A stretch of 64,000 bases of DNA from Actinomadura rayongensis (GTDB lineage Bacteria > Actinomycetota > Actinomycetes > Streptosporangiales > Streptosporangiaceae): positions 620,001-684,000 of the forward strand of contig NZ_WUTW01000002.1 in NCBI RefSeq assembly GCF_009831215.1. Reading direction: 5' to 3'. Made by a program: the position numbers and the translations under genes. The notes below the pieces were generated by a model. That model saw nothing but the letters and a program-made list of their open reading frames with translations, was not told the origin of the DNA and did not search any database. This document shows positions 8,526-16,508 of the stretch, piece after piece. How positions within the stretch are numbered: position 1 is the stretch's first letter; each line of letters begins with the position of its first letter.

Positions 8526-9728
8526 ATGAGGTGGACGGCGATCGCCGTGCTGGCCGGGTGTGTCGCGCCGCTGGCCGTACCCCCGACGGCGCAGGCCGCG
8601 CCGCGCGCCCCCGCCAACTGTTCCCCCGAGCAGGGCGCGTACGGCAAGGCGCAGCTCCAGCAGGAGCCCGCGCCGTGGTGGCTGGAGACGCTGAACGTCA
8701 AGGCCGCGCACGACAAGGCGACCGGCAGGGGCATCGTCGTCGCCGTCGTGGACAGCGGGGTCAGCGCCGCGAACCCGCAGCTCGCCGGGCAGGTGCTGCC
8801 GACGGTGGACGTGAGCAGGTCCGGGCAGGCCGACTGCGTCGGGCACGGCACCGAGGTCGCCGCCCTCATCGCCGCCAAGCGCGGCGTCACCCCGTTCTAC
8901 GGCGTCGCGCCGGACGCGAAGATCCTGCCGATCAAGTTCGCCGCGCAGTCGTCCGGCGTGGACAGCGGGCTCGCCGCCAAGGGCATCGAGGCGGCCATCG
9001 CCAAGCACGCCGACGTCATCAACATCTCCACCCAGTCGATCTCCGACGACCCCCGGCTGCGCGCGGCCGTCAAGCAGGCGCTGGCGCGCAACATCCCGGT
9101 GGTGGCGGCGGCGGGCAACCTGGACCGGGAGAAGGGCGACGTCCCCGAGCTGATGTACCCGGGCGGCTACCCCGGCGTGATCACGGTCGGCGCGGTGGAC
9201 CGGACGGGCTCCATCACCACGTTCTCCAACCCGAAGACGCCCGTCACGGTGATCGCGCCCGGCAAGGACATCATCACCGCGTCGGCGGACGGCCGCTACA
9301 TCGCCAAGGACGGGACGAGCTTCGCCGCCCCCATCGTCGCCGGCGTCGTCGCGCTGATCCGGCAGGCCTACCCGGACCTGACGCCCGCGCAGATCAAGGA
9401 CCGGCTGGAGCGCACCGCCGACGGCGGCAAGGGCGCGGGCAGCGGCGCGGGCATGGTCAACCCGGGCGAGGCGGTGACGGCGGTGCTGTCGAGCGGCGGC
9501 CCGTCGGGCGCGCCCGCGGCGGGGGCCCTCGCGCCGGTGGAGATGGTCCCGGCCAAGCACGTCGACCCGAGGCAGCGGAACATCGCGTTCGCCGTCGCGG
9601 GCGGCGGGATCGGGCTCGCGGCGGTGGTCGCGGCCGTCGGGGCGGTCCTGCCGCTCGGACGGCGGCGCGGCTGGCGTCCCGGACGGGTGGTCGTCGCCGA
9701 GGAGCCCCGCACCGCGCGGTACCGCTGA
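8526..9728 (+). CDS. mycP: Mycosin, membrane-anchored subtilisin-like protease of the ESX system
   Basis: This 400-residue serine protease of the S8 family is a standard component of actinobacterial ESX systems, where it stabilises the membrane complex and cleaves some substrates on the outer face. A Sec signal peptide spans residues 1-25 (MRWTAIAVLAGCVAPLAVPP then TAQAA). The catalytic triad is visible: Asp76 in VVDSG, His108 in GHGTE and Ser265 in GTSFAAP, with the oxyanion Asn198 in AAAGN. A C-terminal transmembrane helix (about 365-388) and a basic cytoplasmic tail anchor it. The start at ATG 8526 follows GGAAGG and gives a proper signal peptide. It is divergent from the preceding membrane protein and is followed by a small exported protein. 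Confidence 0.9.
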   Translation: MRWTAIAVLAGCVAPLAVPPTAQAAPRAPANCSPEQGAYGKAQLQQEPAPWWLETLNVKAAHDKATGRGIVVAVVDSGVSAANPQLAGQVLPTVDVSRSGQADCVGHGTEVAALIAAKRGVTPFYGVAPDAKILPIKFAAQSSGVDSGLAAKGIEAAIAKHADVINISTQSISDDPRLRAAVKQALARNIPVVAAAGNLDREKGDVPELMYPGGYPGVITVGAVDRTGSITTFSNPKTPVTVIAPGKDIITASADGRYIAKDGTSFAAPIVAGVVALIRQAYPDLTPAQIKDRLERTADGGKGAGSGAGMVNPGEAVTAVLSSGGPSGAPAAGALAPVEMVPAKHVDPRQRNIAFAVAGGGIGLAAVVAAVGAVLPLGRRRGWRPGRVVVAEEPRTARYR

Positions 9729-9732
9729 CCGG

Positions 9733-9762
9733 TTGTTACCCGGACAGAACGCCCGCTAGATT
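9733..9762 (+). promoter_or_regulatory. Promoter for a probable leaderless transcript
   Basis: TTGTTA at 9733-9738 and TAGATT at 9757-9762 are separated by 18 bases. The -10 lies 8 bases before the ATG at 9771, and there is no ribosome site, so the mRNA probably starts at or next to the start codon. Confidence 0.5.
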
Positions 9763-9770
9763 CGCGGCCC

Positions 9771-10097
9771 ATGGCCATCCCCAGAAAGACCGCGAGCCTC
9801 GGCGTCGCAGCCCTCATCGCTTTCGGCGGCGTTCTCAGCACCGCCGCGAGCTGCACCACCAACACGTGCGTGAACGGGTCCTGCACCGTCACGTTCAAGG
9901 ACGGCGCGCGCTCCGCCAAGATCGACGGGCTCGGCGTGACGGTCGAGATCCTCGGCGTCCAGGGCGACCAGGCGCAGATCTCGGTCGCCGGCGTCCAGGG
10001 CACCGTGAGCGTGAACAACGCCCAGCAGGTCGGCCCGTTCCAGGTCACCGCCCAGAAGATCACGCCCAGCGAGGTGACGCTGAAGATCTCGCGCTGA
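9771..10097 (+). CDS. Small exported protein of unknown function
   Basis: This 108-residue protein has a signal peptide (MAIPRKTASLGVAALIAFGG and on to about residue 27). Cys28 follows Thr-Ala-Ala-Ser, a poor but possible lipobox. The mature part has two more cysteines within ten residues (NTCVNGSCTVTF), then an Ile/Val/Gly-rich beta region with repeats (VEILGVQGDQAQISVAGVQG). I do not recognise the family. The small all-beta mature domain suggests a secreted or lipid-anchored protein. It follows mycP by 42 bases but has its own promoter, and a strong terminator ends it. Confidence 0.65.
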   Translation: MAIPRKTASLGVAALIAFGGVLSTAASCTTNTCVNGSCTVTFKDGARSAKIDGLGVTVEILGVQGDQAQISVAGVQGTVSVNNAQQVGPFQVTAQKITPSEVTLKISR

Positions 10098-10107
10098 GGA
10101 AAGGCGA

Positions 10108-10136
10108 CGGCCCCGTCCCGGAGCGGGACGGGGCCG
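10108..10136. terminator. Bidirectional terminator
   Basis: Perfect 13-bp inverted repeat (CGGCCCCGTCCCG / CGGGACGGGGCCG) with a three-base loop, placed between two convergent genes. Confidence 0.85.
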
Positions 10137-10158
10137 TGGACGTGCCTCGCGGCGCGGA

Positions 10159-10467
10159 TCAGATGGCGACCTGAAGGGCCGCCACCTCCCCCGTCCGGGC
10201 GGTGACGGTGTTGTCGACGCTCACGCCCCCGGCGGCGAGCACGCGCACGGTCCAGTCGCCGTCGGCGGCGAAGAACCGGAACACGCCCTCGTCGCCCGTC
10301 ACGACTTCGGCGGTGAACTCGCCGGTCGCGTCGAGGAGACGAGCGTAAGCGCTGGAAACGGGGGCGCCGTCACGGGTGACGGTGCCCTGGATGACGGCTT
10401 CGTTGGCCAGGTCGACGGTCGCGGGAAGGTGCGCCGTCTGCGCGGGCGCTGCGCAGCCCTGAGTCAT
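10159..10467 (-). CDS. DUF1416 protein (SseC-like) of the sulfurtransferase operon
   Basis: This 102-residue protein matches DUF1416, the family found directly behind thiosulfate sulfurtransferase in actinobacteria (SseC beside CysA2 in M. tuberculosis). The sequence is a small beta-sandwich resembling a carboxypeptidase-regulatory domain (EAVIQGTVTRDGAPVSSAYA, then DGDWTVRVLAAGG). A single Cys5 lies in the MTQGCAAPAQ start. It is the last gene of the operon, 65 bases after the sulfurtransferase and preceded by an AGAAGGAGAAA site. The biochemical role is unknown; the conserved pairing suggests a part in sulfur transfer or sulfane handling. Confidence 0.85.
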   Translation of the reverse strand: MTQGCAAPAQTAHLPATVDLANEAVIQGTVTRDGAPVSSAYARLLDATGEFTAEVVTGDEGVFRFFAADGDWTVRVLAAGGVSVDNTVTARTGEVAALQVAI

Positions 10468-10532
10468 GTCGTTTCTCCTTCTCCGCCTGGCACGGCGGGG
10501 TGGGACTCCGCGGGTAGCGGGGAAAAGGGGTG

Positions 10533-11372
10533 TTACTTGGGCTCGCCGAGCTCGATCGGCACACCGACCAGCGAGCCGTACTCGGTCCAGGAGCCGTCGT
10601 AGTTCTTGACGTTCTCCAGGCCGAGCAGCTCACGGAGCGCGAACCAGGTGTGCGACGAGCGCTCACCGATCCGGCAGTACGCGATGGTGTCCTTGTTCAG
10701 GTCCACGCCGGCCTCGGTGTACAGCTCGCGAAGCTCGTCGTTGGACTTGAACGTCCCGTCGTCGTTCGCGGCCTTCGACCACGGGATGCTGCGCGCGGTC
10801 GGGACGTGGCCGGCCCGCTGCGACTGCTCCTGCGGCAGGTGCGCCGGGGCGAGCAGCTTGCCGCTGAACTCGTCGGGCGACCGGACGTCGATCAGGTTCT
10901 TGGTGCCGATCGCGTCCACGACCTCGTCGCGGAAGGCGCGGATCGACAGGTCCTGCTCCGTGGCCTTGTACTGCGTGGCCGGACGGGACGGGACGTCCTC
11001 GACGAGCTCGCGGGAGTCCAGCTCCCACTTCTTGCGGCCACCGTCGAGGAGCTGCACCTTCTCGTGCCCGTACAGCTTGAAGTACCAGTACGCGTAGGCC
11101 GCGAACCAGTTGTTGTTGCCGCCGTAGAGGATGACGAGGTCGTCGTTGGCGATGCCCTTGGACGACAGGAGCTGCTCGAAGCCCGTCTTGTCGACGAAGT
11201 CGCGGCGGACGGGGTCCTGCAGCTCCGTCTTCCAGTCGATCTTCACGGCGCCACGGATGTGGCCCTTGTCGTAGGCGGAGACGTCCTCGTCGACCTCGAC
11301 CAGCACCAGGCCGGGGTCGTCAAGGTGGGCGTCCACCCAGTCGGCGTCCACCAGGACGTCGGAGCGGCTCAT
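10533..11372 (-). CDS. cysA2: Thiosulfate sulfurtransferase (rhodanese)
   Basis: This 279-residue, two-domain rhodanese transfers sulfane sulfur from thiosulfate to an acceptor such as cyanide or a thiol. The inactive N-terminal domain spans about 1-140 and the catalytic domain about 150-279. The active-site loop CRIGERS is intact around residue 232, with the nucleophilic Cys followed by basic and acidic residues as in thiosulfate-preferring enzymes. The ATG start at 11372 has AGGGAGG upstream. The first four bases overlap the end of the DUF4395 gene, so translation is probably coupled. Gene order DUF4395, sulfurtransferase, DUF1416 is conserved in related actinomycetes. Expression is probably controlled by the cysteine leader peptide at 11914-11979. 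Confidence 0.9.
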   Translation of the reverse strand: MSRSDVLVDADWVDAHLDDPGLVLVEVDEDVSAYDKGHIRGAVKIDWKTELQDPVRRDFVDKTGFEQLLSSKGIANDDLVILYGGNNNWFAAYAYWYFKLYGHEKVQLLDGGRKKWELDSRELVEDVPSRPATQYKATEQDLSIRAFRDEVVDAIGTKNLIDVRSPDEFSGKLLAPAHLPQEQSQRAGHVPTARSIPWSKAANDDGTFKSNDELRELYTEAGVDLNKDTIAYCRIGERSSHTWFALRELLGLENVKNYDGSWTEYGSLVGVPIELGEPK

Positions 11373-11806
11373 GCGGGAACCTCCCTGTTGGAGTGTTTCT
11401 TCGTGGTGATACGGCGGATCAGCAGATACATCTCGCAGCCGAGGCAGAACCCGAACGCAGCGTTCAGGAAGGCCGCACCCAGTGCGATGGCGGTGGCAGC
11501 GATGCCGAGCCAGGTGATCCCGAGGGCGTACCCGGCGGTTCCGGCCAGCGTGAAGACGAGGCCGACGCCCTGGGCGAACCGGGGCGGCCGGGCGTCCTCG
11601 GTCTCCGCGGGCGGACCGACGCGGGGCCGGATCAACGCTTTGAAGACCAGTCCGTACGGGGCGAACCGCATACCGAAGACTGTCGCGAGTGCGAAGACCA
11701 GGGCCTGAGCGGCGAGCAGCACCGTGTTCCCGTTGACCAGGACGGCGATGAGAACGATGGACGTCACGGCGGCGGCGAAGCGCAGCGCGCGCGGATCGAC
11801 CTGCAT
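11369..11806 (-). CDS. DUF4395 membrane protein
   Basis: This 145-residue integral membrane protein has about four helices (around ALRFAAAVTSIVLIAVLVNG, LLAAQALVFALATVFG, GLVFTLAGTAGYALGITWLG and IALGAAFLNAAFGFCLGCEM). It ends in a basic tail and belongs to DUF4395, usually encoded next to sulfurtransferases or thioredoxins. The two cysteines FCLGC near the C-terminus are conserved in the family and could take part in thiol chemistry at the membrane. ATG at 11806 is chosen over GTG at 11809 because it gives a better spacing to GGGAG. It overlaps the sulfurtransferase start by four bases. Function is unknown; a role in sulfur compound transport is plausible. Confidence 0.8.
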   Translation of the reverse strand: MQVDPRALRFAAAVTSIVLIAVLVNGNTVLLAAQALVFALATVFGMRFAPYGLVFKALIRPRVGPPAETEDARPPRFAQGVGLVFTLAGTAGYALGITWLGIAATAIALGAAFLNAAFGFCLGCEMYLLIRRITTKKHSNREVPA

Positions 11807-11846
11807 CACGAACTCCCGGCGCGGTAGGAAGGTGCGTACTCTCGTT

Positions 11847-11879
11847 CTTCGCCGTCCGATCGGGCGGGACTCGGCGAAG
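11847..11879 (-). promoter_or_regulatory. Candidate attenuator hairpin after the leader peptide
   Basis: CTTCGCCG at 11847-11854 and CGGCGAAG at 11872-11879 form a perfect 8-bp stem with a 17-base loop, located between the leader stop codon and the DUF4395 start. In a ribosome-mediated attenuation model this would be the element that alternates with the leader. The mechanism is inferred. Confidence 0.4.
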
Positions 11880-11913
11880 GGCGTAGGTGCTCGGGGGTGG
11901 CGGGCTCGATGCC

Positions 11914-11979
11914 TCAGGCCATGCGACAGAGCGAGGCGGCCACGCGGCAGAAGTCGACCGCGCGACGCTTCGTGAGCAT
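11914..11979 (-). CDS. Cysteine-containing leader peptide of the sulfurtransferase operon
   Basis: This 21-codon open reading frame encodes MLTKRRAVDFCRVAASLCRM plus Ala. The pattern of basic residues, Ala-Val-Asp and then two spaced Cys-Arg pairs is that of the short leader peptides found ahead of sulfur-assimilation genes in actinomycetes. In mycobacteria, cysteine-rich upstream ORFs before cysA2 act as cysteine-responsive attenuators. Here the peptide lies about 20 bases behind a predicted promoter and 107 bases ahead of the DUF4395 start. A hairpin sits in between. A stall at the Cys codons (11 and 18) when Cys-tRNA is low would be expected to raise operon expression. It has only a weak ribosome site (GAGCAG). 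Confidence 0.7.
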   Translation of the reverse strand: MLTKRRAVDFCRVAASLCRMA

Positions 11980-12006
11980 CTGCTCTGTCCAGTAACGCAC
12001 GGCACG

Positions 12007-12036
12007 ATGGTAAGCCGACAAACGGGACTCTGTCAC
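12007..12036 (-). promoter_or_regulatory. Promoter of the leader peptide/sulfurtransferase operon
   Basis: On the minus strand GTGACA (12036-12031) and TACCAT (12012-12007) are spaced by 18 bases, close to the housekeeping sigma consensus. It would start transcription about 20 bases before the leader peptide ATG. Confidence 0.5.
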
Positions 12037-12106
12037 TTCCATCTCAGCATGCGAGCGAAAGATCTTGGTCTTCCCGCAGGTCAGCATGGCCCGGCTCACG
12101 TCCGTC

Positions 12107-12526
12107 TCACGCTATGGCCGTGCCGAGCGCGGCGATGACGTCGGCCTTGCGGGGCTGGCCGGCGGCGCGGCGGACGACACGTCCGGTGCCGTCCAGGACG
12201 AACACGGTCGGCGTGCGCAGGACGCCGAGCCGCCGGACGAGGTCGAGATGGTGCTCGGCGTCCAGCTCGACGTGCGCGACGCCGTCCACCATCGCGGCGA
12301 CCTCGCCGAGGACGCGGCGGGTGGCCCGGCAGGGCGCGCAGAAGGCGGTGGAGAACTGAAGCAGGGTGGCGCGCTCGCCGAGCGCGGCGCCGTCGAGGTC
12401 GGCCGGGCCGACCACGGTCGCGTCCATCTTCCCTCCCGCGCGCAGCGCCCCGTCGCGGCGGCGCCGGACGAGCCCGAAGACCGTCGCGGCGGCCAGCACG
12501 CCCAGCGCGACGTACAAACCGGTCAT
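12107..12526 (-). CDS. Membrane-anchored thioredoxin-like protein
   Basis: This 139-residue protein has an N-terminal hydrophobic helix (MTGLYVALGVLAAATVFGLV) followed by basic residues and a thioredoxin-fold domain. The redox motif is CAPC in FSTAFCAPCRATRR, and the cis-proline appears in LRTPTVFVLDGTG, both expected for a functional thioredoxin domain. The anchor without a cleavage site suggests a membrane-tethered thiol oxidoreductase with its catalytic face in the cytoplasm, because the positive charges follow the helix. The start at ATG 12526 has a weak GAAG site. It lies next to the sulfurtransferase operon on the same strand, a pairing conserved around glnR in streptomycetes. The likely partner is unknown. 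Confidence 0.75.
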   Translation of the reverse strand: MTGLYVALGVLAAATVFGLVRRRRDGALRAGGKMDATVVGPADLDGAALGERATLLQFSTAFCAPCRATRRVLGEVAAMVDGVAHVELDAEHHLDLVRRLGVLRTPTVFVLDGTGRVVRRAAGQPRKADVIAALGTAIA

Positions 12527-12567
12527 TCTTCGATCAACCCGTCCGCCGATCCGGATGTTCCCGGGCC

Positions 12568-13254
12568 TCAGCGGGCCTGGACGCGCGCCAGGTTGACGTT
12601 GTGGGCGGTCGCGGCGACGCGCAGGCCGCCGGGCGTCGGCGTGAGTTCGCTGATGCGGGACCCGACGGGCAGGTCCGCGATCGGGACCGTCCAGCTCAGC
12701 GCGGTCACCGGGATCTGCAGCGAGCTGCTGCCGACCGACACCGGCGTGACGCGGATGCCCTGCGCGGTGGGCTTGAGCTTGACGGTCGCCTCGCCGGTGA
12801 GCTGGAAGCCGAGGATCGAGCCGGCGAGGCCGACCTTGAGCCGGTCCCCGTCGGGCCGGATGCTCGTGATCTCCTTCGGCGCGTTCTGCTTGATCGCCGC
12901 GTAGGGGACGATCGCGGACGCGGTGGCCGTCCCCGCGACGACGCCGCTGGAGTTGCCCGCCGCGATCTGGTCGAGCGGCGCGGTGACGTCCCGCATGTCG
13001 ACGGTGACGTCGGAGACGGTGACGCCGCGCTCGGTCCAGTCGCCGATGCGGACGTCGATGCGGTCGTACTTGCCGCCGAGCGCCTGGGTGAGGAACGGAA
13101 TGCCGTGGATGGTCACGTCCGGGCGCTGCGCCAGCCCGTACTGGGACTGGACGCGCTCGGCGATCTGGTTCTGCGCGATCCGCACGCCGATCCGGTCCCC
13201 GGCGACCGCGCCGCAGACCACCAGGACCAGCAGGACGAGCAGGAACTTCCGCAT
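12568..13254 (-). CDS. DUF2993 (LmeA-like) exported or membrane-anchored protein
   Basis: This 228-residue protein has a signal or anchor segment at the N-terminus (MRKFLLVLLVLVVCGAVAGD) and a DUF2993 domain filling the rest. The family includes LmeA, a periplasmic lipid-binding protein that supports lipomannan elongation in mycobacteria. Typical features are the RIAQNQIAERVQSQYGL start, the GIPFLTQALGGKYDRIDV stretch and a tubular lipid-binding beta fold. The ATG at 13254 follows GAGGAGA. It is a single gene between the thioredoxin-like and MoaD-like genes on the same strand. The ligand in this organism is unknown. Confidence 0.8.
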   Translation of the reverse strand: MRKFLLVLLVLVVCGAVAGDRIGVRIAQNQIAERVQSQYGLAQRPDVTIHGIPFLTQALGGKYDRIDVRIGDWTERGVTVSDVTVDMRDVTAPLDQIAAGNSSGVVAGTATASAIVPYAAIKQNAPKEITSIRPDGDRLKVGLAGSILGFQLTGEATVKLKPTAQGIRVTPVSVGSSSLQIPVTALSWTVPIADLPVGSRISELTPTPGGLRVAATAHNVNLARVQAR

Positions 13255-13394
13255 GACTCTCCTCGGGGCTTTCCGTCCTCGGGGCATGACGTGGTCGCCA
13301 CACCCTATGCGCGGCGCCGGGACGGTGCCGTCGCCCTCCGGAATGACTTCCGGACGTCCCGGAACGGCCGTACGGGACCAGTCGGAGTGTGAGA

Positions 13395-13655
13395 TCAGCC
13401 ACCCGCGAACGGCGGCAGCACCTCGACCACGCCGCCTTCGGGAAGCGGCACGGACGCGTGCGGACGCGTCCCGACCGGGGCGCCGTCCACGAGGAAGGAG
13501 CTGCGGGCGAGGACGCGGGCGAAAGCGCCGTCCCGCCCGGCGCGGCGGGCGGCGTCGGCCAGCGCGTCGGCGAGCGTTCCGGCGTCGTAGGGCTCCTCGG
13601 CCGTGCCCGCCGCCGCCTTCGCCGCCGCCCAGTAGCGGATCGTTCCCTTCGCCAT
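13395..13655 (-). CDS. MoaD/ThiS-family sulfur carrier protein
   Basis: This 86-residue ubiquitin-like protein ends [10 protein letters not shown]. The terminal Gly-Gly is the site where an E1-like enzyme makes the thiocarboxylate used for molybdopterin, thiamine or cysteine synthesis. The start [17 protein letters not shown] resembles MoaD. It lies divergent from glnR, and no moa, thi or E1-like gene is present in the window, so the pathway cannot be fixed; MoaD-like is most likely. The ATG at 13655 has a weak GGGA site. Confidence 0.85.
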   Translation of the reverse strand: MAKGTIRYWAAAKAAAGTAEEPYDAGTLADALADAARRAGRDGAFARVLARSSFLVDGAPVGTRPHASVPLPEGGVVEVLPPFAGG

Positions 13656-13692
13656 CGTCCCAGGGTCTCATCTCGGCCGCGAAGCGCCGTCC

Positions 13693-13735
13693 GGGGAATG
13701 TTCCCCATTGCCCGAATGTCCGGCTCAGATATGCT
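13693..13735 (+). promoter_or_regulatory. glnR promoter with adjacent palindrome
   Basis: TTGCCC (13708-13713) and TATGCT (13730-13735) with a 16-base spacer form a promoter whose transcript would have a 5' leader of about 135 bases. Just upstream of the -35 lies the inverted repeat GGGGAATGTTCCCC (13693-13706), a candidate operator. A near copy occurs at 44452-44463. Confidence 0.5.
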
Positions 13736-13877
13736 CGTGGGCGAGGGATCCGGGCGACGAGGCCATGAGTTCATCCACGGCTTCGGCACGGCCACCCCGC
13801 CTCGCGCCGTCGGCCCACCCGCCAGGCCGAGGATGAGCCGCCCGAGTCCCACGTCCTTCACGGCGAGGAGGCGGCAC

Positions 13878-14594
13878 TTGAGCAGTTTGCTCTTGCTGAC
13901 CAACGCATTGGAACCTTCCGACGAAGTCCTGCCCGCCCTCGGCCTGCTCCTGCACTCCGTGCGGGTCGCTCCGGCCGAGGGCTCGGCGCTGATCGACGCT
14001 CCACCCGCCGACGTCCTGCTGGTGGACGCCCGCCGCGACCTGGTCCAGGCCAAGAGCCTGTGCCGGCTGCTGCGCACGACCGGGCTCGACTGTCCGCTGC
14101 TGGCCATCGTCACCGAGGGCGGCCTGGCCGCGCTCTCCCCCGAGTGGGGACTGGACGACGTCCTGCTGCAGACGGCCGGGCCCGCCGAGGTCGAGGCGCG
14201 GCTGCGGCTCGCGGTCGGCCGCGCCGCCGCGGTCGGCGAGGCCGAAGAGGTGCCGGGCGAGATCCGCAGCGGCGAGCTGACGATCGACGAGGCCACCTAC
14301 ACCGCGCGGCTGCGCGGGCGGGTCCTCGACCTCACCTTCAAGGAGTTCGAACTGCTGAAGTACCTGGCGCAGCACCCCGGCCGGGTCTTCACGCGGGCGC
14401 AGCTCCTCCAGGAGGTGTGGGGCTACGACTACTTCGGCGGCACCCGGACGGTGGACGTTCACGTCCGGCGCCTGCGGGCCAAGCTCGGCGCCGAGTACGA
14501 GTCGCTGATCGGCACCGTCCGCAACGTCGGCTACCGGTTCGTCCCGGACCACCGTCCGGGCGAGGCGGAGGAGGCGACTCCGGTCGCGACCTGA
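13878..14594 (+). CDS. glnR: Global nitrogen regulator GlnR (OmpR-type orphan regulator)
   Basis: This 238-residue protein has an atypical receiver domain (about 1-125) and an OmpR-type winged helix (about 135-230). The N-terminus [20 protein letters not shown] and the DNA-binding half ([20 protein letters not shown], then [15 protein letters not shown]) are those of actinobacterial GlnR. GlnR activates ammonium assimilation and other nitrogen genes. Asp50 (ADVLLVD) is present, but the acidic pocket needed for phosphorylation is not, as in known GlnR. The start is TTG at 13878, decided by GAGGAGG at 13865-13871 with six bases of spacing; upstream in-frame starts lack a site. It stands alone between the MoaD-like gene and the pst operon, and no cognate kinase is nearby. 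Confidence 0.9.
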   Translation: MSSLLLLTNALEPSDEVLPALGLLLHSVRVAPAEGSALIDAPPADVLLVDARRDLVQAKSLCRLLRTTGLDCPLLAIVTEGGLAALSPEWGLDDVLLQTAGPAEVEARLRLAVGRAAAVGEAEEVPGEIRSGELTIDEATYTARLRGRVLDLTFKEFELLKYLAQHPGRVFTRAQLLQEVWGYDYFGGTRTVDVHVRRLRAKLGAEYESLIGTVRNVGYRFVPDHRPGEAEEATPVAT

Positions 14595-14794
14595 GATGGG
14601 CGCGCCCCGGGGATCAGGCCGAACGTCGGGTCCCGGGTCGCGGCCCTCTCCCGGAACGGTCCACGGCCGTCCCGGGAGACGGCCGCGCCCCCGATCCCGA
14701 CCGTCGGCGTGAACGGGCTTCGCCGTGCCCGGGGCCGCGGCGTGCCGGGAGATGGCCGCGCTCCGGGCAGCCCGTCCGGACAAGGGCCGCGCCT

Positions 14795-14825
14795 CGGGGC
14801 CGGCACGGCTGGCGCGCCGGCCCCG
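14795..14825. terminator. Terminator between glnR and pstB
   Basis: Perfect 10-bp stem (CGGGGCCGGC / GCCGGCCCCG) with an 11-base loop at the convergent ends of glnR and the pst operon. The 200 bases before it, after the glnR stop, show no gene. Confidence 0.65.
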
Positions 14826-14830
14826 GCGCG

Positions 14831-15607
14831 TCAGCCGAAGCGGCCGGTGATGTAGTCCTCGGTGGCCTGGACCTCCGGCTTGGTGAAGATCTTGCTGGTG
14901 TCGTCGATCTCGATGAGCTTGCCGGGCTTGCCGGTGCCCGCGATGTTGAAGAACGCCGTGCGGTCGCTGACGCGGGCCGCCTGCTGCATGTTGTGGGTCA
15001 CGATGACGATCGTGAACTGGTTCTTCAGCTTCGCGATGAGGTCCTCGATCGCAAGGGTGGAGATGGGGTCGAGCGCGGAGCACGGCTCGTCCATCAGCAG
15101 GACCTGGGGCTGGACGGCGATGGCCCGCGCGATGCACAGCCGCTGCTGCTGGCCGCCGGACAGGCCCGCGCCGGGCTTGTCGAGCCGGTCGTTGACCTCG
15201 TTCCAGAGGTTCGCGTCGCGCAGCGCCTCTTCCACGATGTCGTCCAGCCGGGACTTGCCGCGCACGCCGTTCAGCTTGAGGCCCGCCGCGACGTTGTCGT
15301 AGATCGACATGGTCGGGAACGGGTTCGGCCGCTGGAAGACCATGCCGACCGTCCGCCGCACCGCGACGGGGTCGACCGACGGGCCGTAGAGGTCGTCGTC
15401 GTCCAGCAGGACCTTGCCCTCGACGCGGGCGCCGGGGATGACCTCGTGCATGCGGTTCAGCGTGCGCAGGAAGGTCGACTTGCCGCAGCCCGACGGGCCG
15501 ATGAACGCCGTCACCGAGCGCGGCTCGATCGTCATCGAGATGTCCTCGATGGCGAGGGTGCCGCCGTAGTAGGCGTGCAGCCCGGACACTTCGATCCGCT
15601 TGGCCAT
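14831..15607 (-). CDS. pstB: Phosphate ABC transporter ATP-binding protein PstB
   Basis: This 258-residue ABC ATPase powers high-affinity phosphate uptake. Walker A is GPSGCGKST (about residues 38-46), the signature is LSGGQQQR, and Walker B is VLLMDEP followed by the D-loop SALDP and the switch His in VTHNMQQA. The [16 protein letters not shown] and [20 protein letters not shown] stretches are specific to PstB. It is the last gene of pstSCAB, 25 bases after pstA. Transcription should follow the PHO-box promoter ahead of pstS. Length is typical. Confidence 0.97.
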   Translation of the reverse strand: MAKRIEVSGLHAYYGGTLAIEDISMTIEPRSVTAFIGPSGCGKSTFLRTLNRMHEVIPGARVEGKVLLDDDDLYGPSVDPVAVRRTVGMVFQRPNPFPTMSIYDNVAAGLKLNGVRGKSRLDDIVEEALRDANLWNEVNDRLDKPGAGLSGGQQQRLCIARAIAVQPQVLLMDEPCSALDPISTLAIEDLIAKLKNQFTIVIVTHNMQQAARVSDRTAFFNIAGTGKPGKLIEIDDTSKIFTKPEVQATEDYITGRFG

Positions 15608-15632
15608 GGGGGTGGAACTCCTATCGGTGACG

Positions 15633-16508
15633 TCAGCGCCCGGCGGGGCGGAAGCGGCGGGCGACGAACCGGGCGGCGAGGTTGAGCAGCATGATGATGC
15701 CGATGAGGACGAGCGCCCCGGTCCAGGCGCGGTTGATCGCGTTCTGGTTGGGGTCGCTCGCCTGGTCCCAGATGAAGGTGGGCAGCGAACCCTGCGGCCC
15801 GGAGAACGGGTCGTTGTTGATCGCCTTGGTGAAGAAGATCGTGAGCAGCAGCGGGGCGGTCTCGCCCATGACGCGGGCGACGGCCAGCATCACGCCGGTG
15901 AGGATGCCGGTGAACGCGGTGGGCAGGACGACGAAGCAGATCGTCCGCCAGCGCGGGACGCCGAGCGCGAACGACGCCTCGCGCAGTTCGTGCGGGACGA
16001 GCTTCAGCATCTCCTCGGTGGCCCGGACGACCGTCGGGATCATGAGGATCGTCAGCGCGAGCGAGCCCGCGAAGCCCGAGTACTCGAAGCCGAACGTGAG
16101 CAGCCACAGGGCGAGGATGAACAGGCCGGCGACGATCGAGGGGATGCCGGTCATGACGTCCACGAAGAAGCTGATCGTCCGGGCGAGCCGGCCCCGGCCG
16201 CCGTACTCGACGAGGTAGACGGCGGTGAGCACCGCGATCGGGACGGCGATCGCGCTGGTGATGAGCACCTGCTCCAGCGTGCCGATGATCGCGTGGTAGG
16301 CGCCGCCGCCGGGGTCGCGGCCGGCGACGCCGTTCATGGAGTGGCCGAAGAAGTCGCCGTCGAGGCGGCCGACGCCGTGGGCGACGACCGTCCACAGGAC
16401 CGAGACCAGCGGGATCACCGCGAGCGCGAACGCGCCCCACATGAAGACGGCGGCGGCGCGGTCCTTGATCCGGCGGGCCGGGGAGACCGATCCGAACGCG
16501 GAGGTCAC
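15633..16508 (-). CDS. pstA: Phosphate ABC transporter permease PstA
   Basis: This 291-residue integral membrane protein has six predicted helices and the binding-protein-dependent permease loop [20 protein letters not shown], with the EAA-type motif that contacts PstB ([14 protein letters not shown]). [17 protein letters not shown] matches the PstA family. Start GTG at 16508 has GGAAGGAG upstream and overlaps the pstC stop by four bases, so the two permeases are translationally coupled. It works with PstC to form the channel that accepts phosphate from PstS. Confidence 0.95.
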   Translation of the reverse strand: MTSAFGSVSPARRIKDRAAAVFMWGAFALAVIPLVSVLWTVVAHGVGRLDGDFFGHSMNGVAGRDPGGGAYHAIIGTLEQVLITSAIAVPIAVLTAVYLVEYGGRGRLARTISFFVDVMTGIPSIVAGLFILALWLLTFGFEYSGFAGSLALTILMIPTVVRATEEMLKLVPHELREASFALGVPRWRTICFVVLPTAFTGILTGVMLAVARVMGETAPLLLTIFFTKAINNDPFSGPQGSLPTFIWDQASDPNQNAINRAWTGALVLIGIIMLLNLAARFVARRFRPAGR

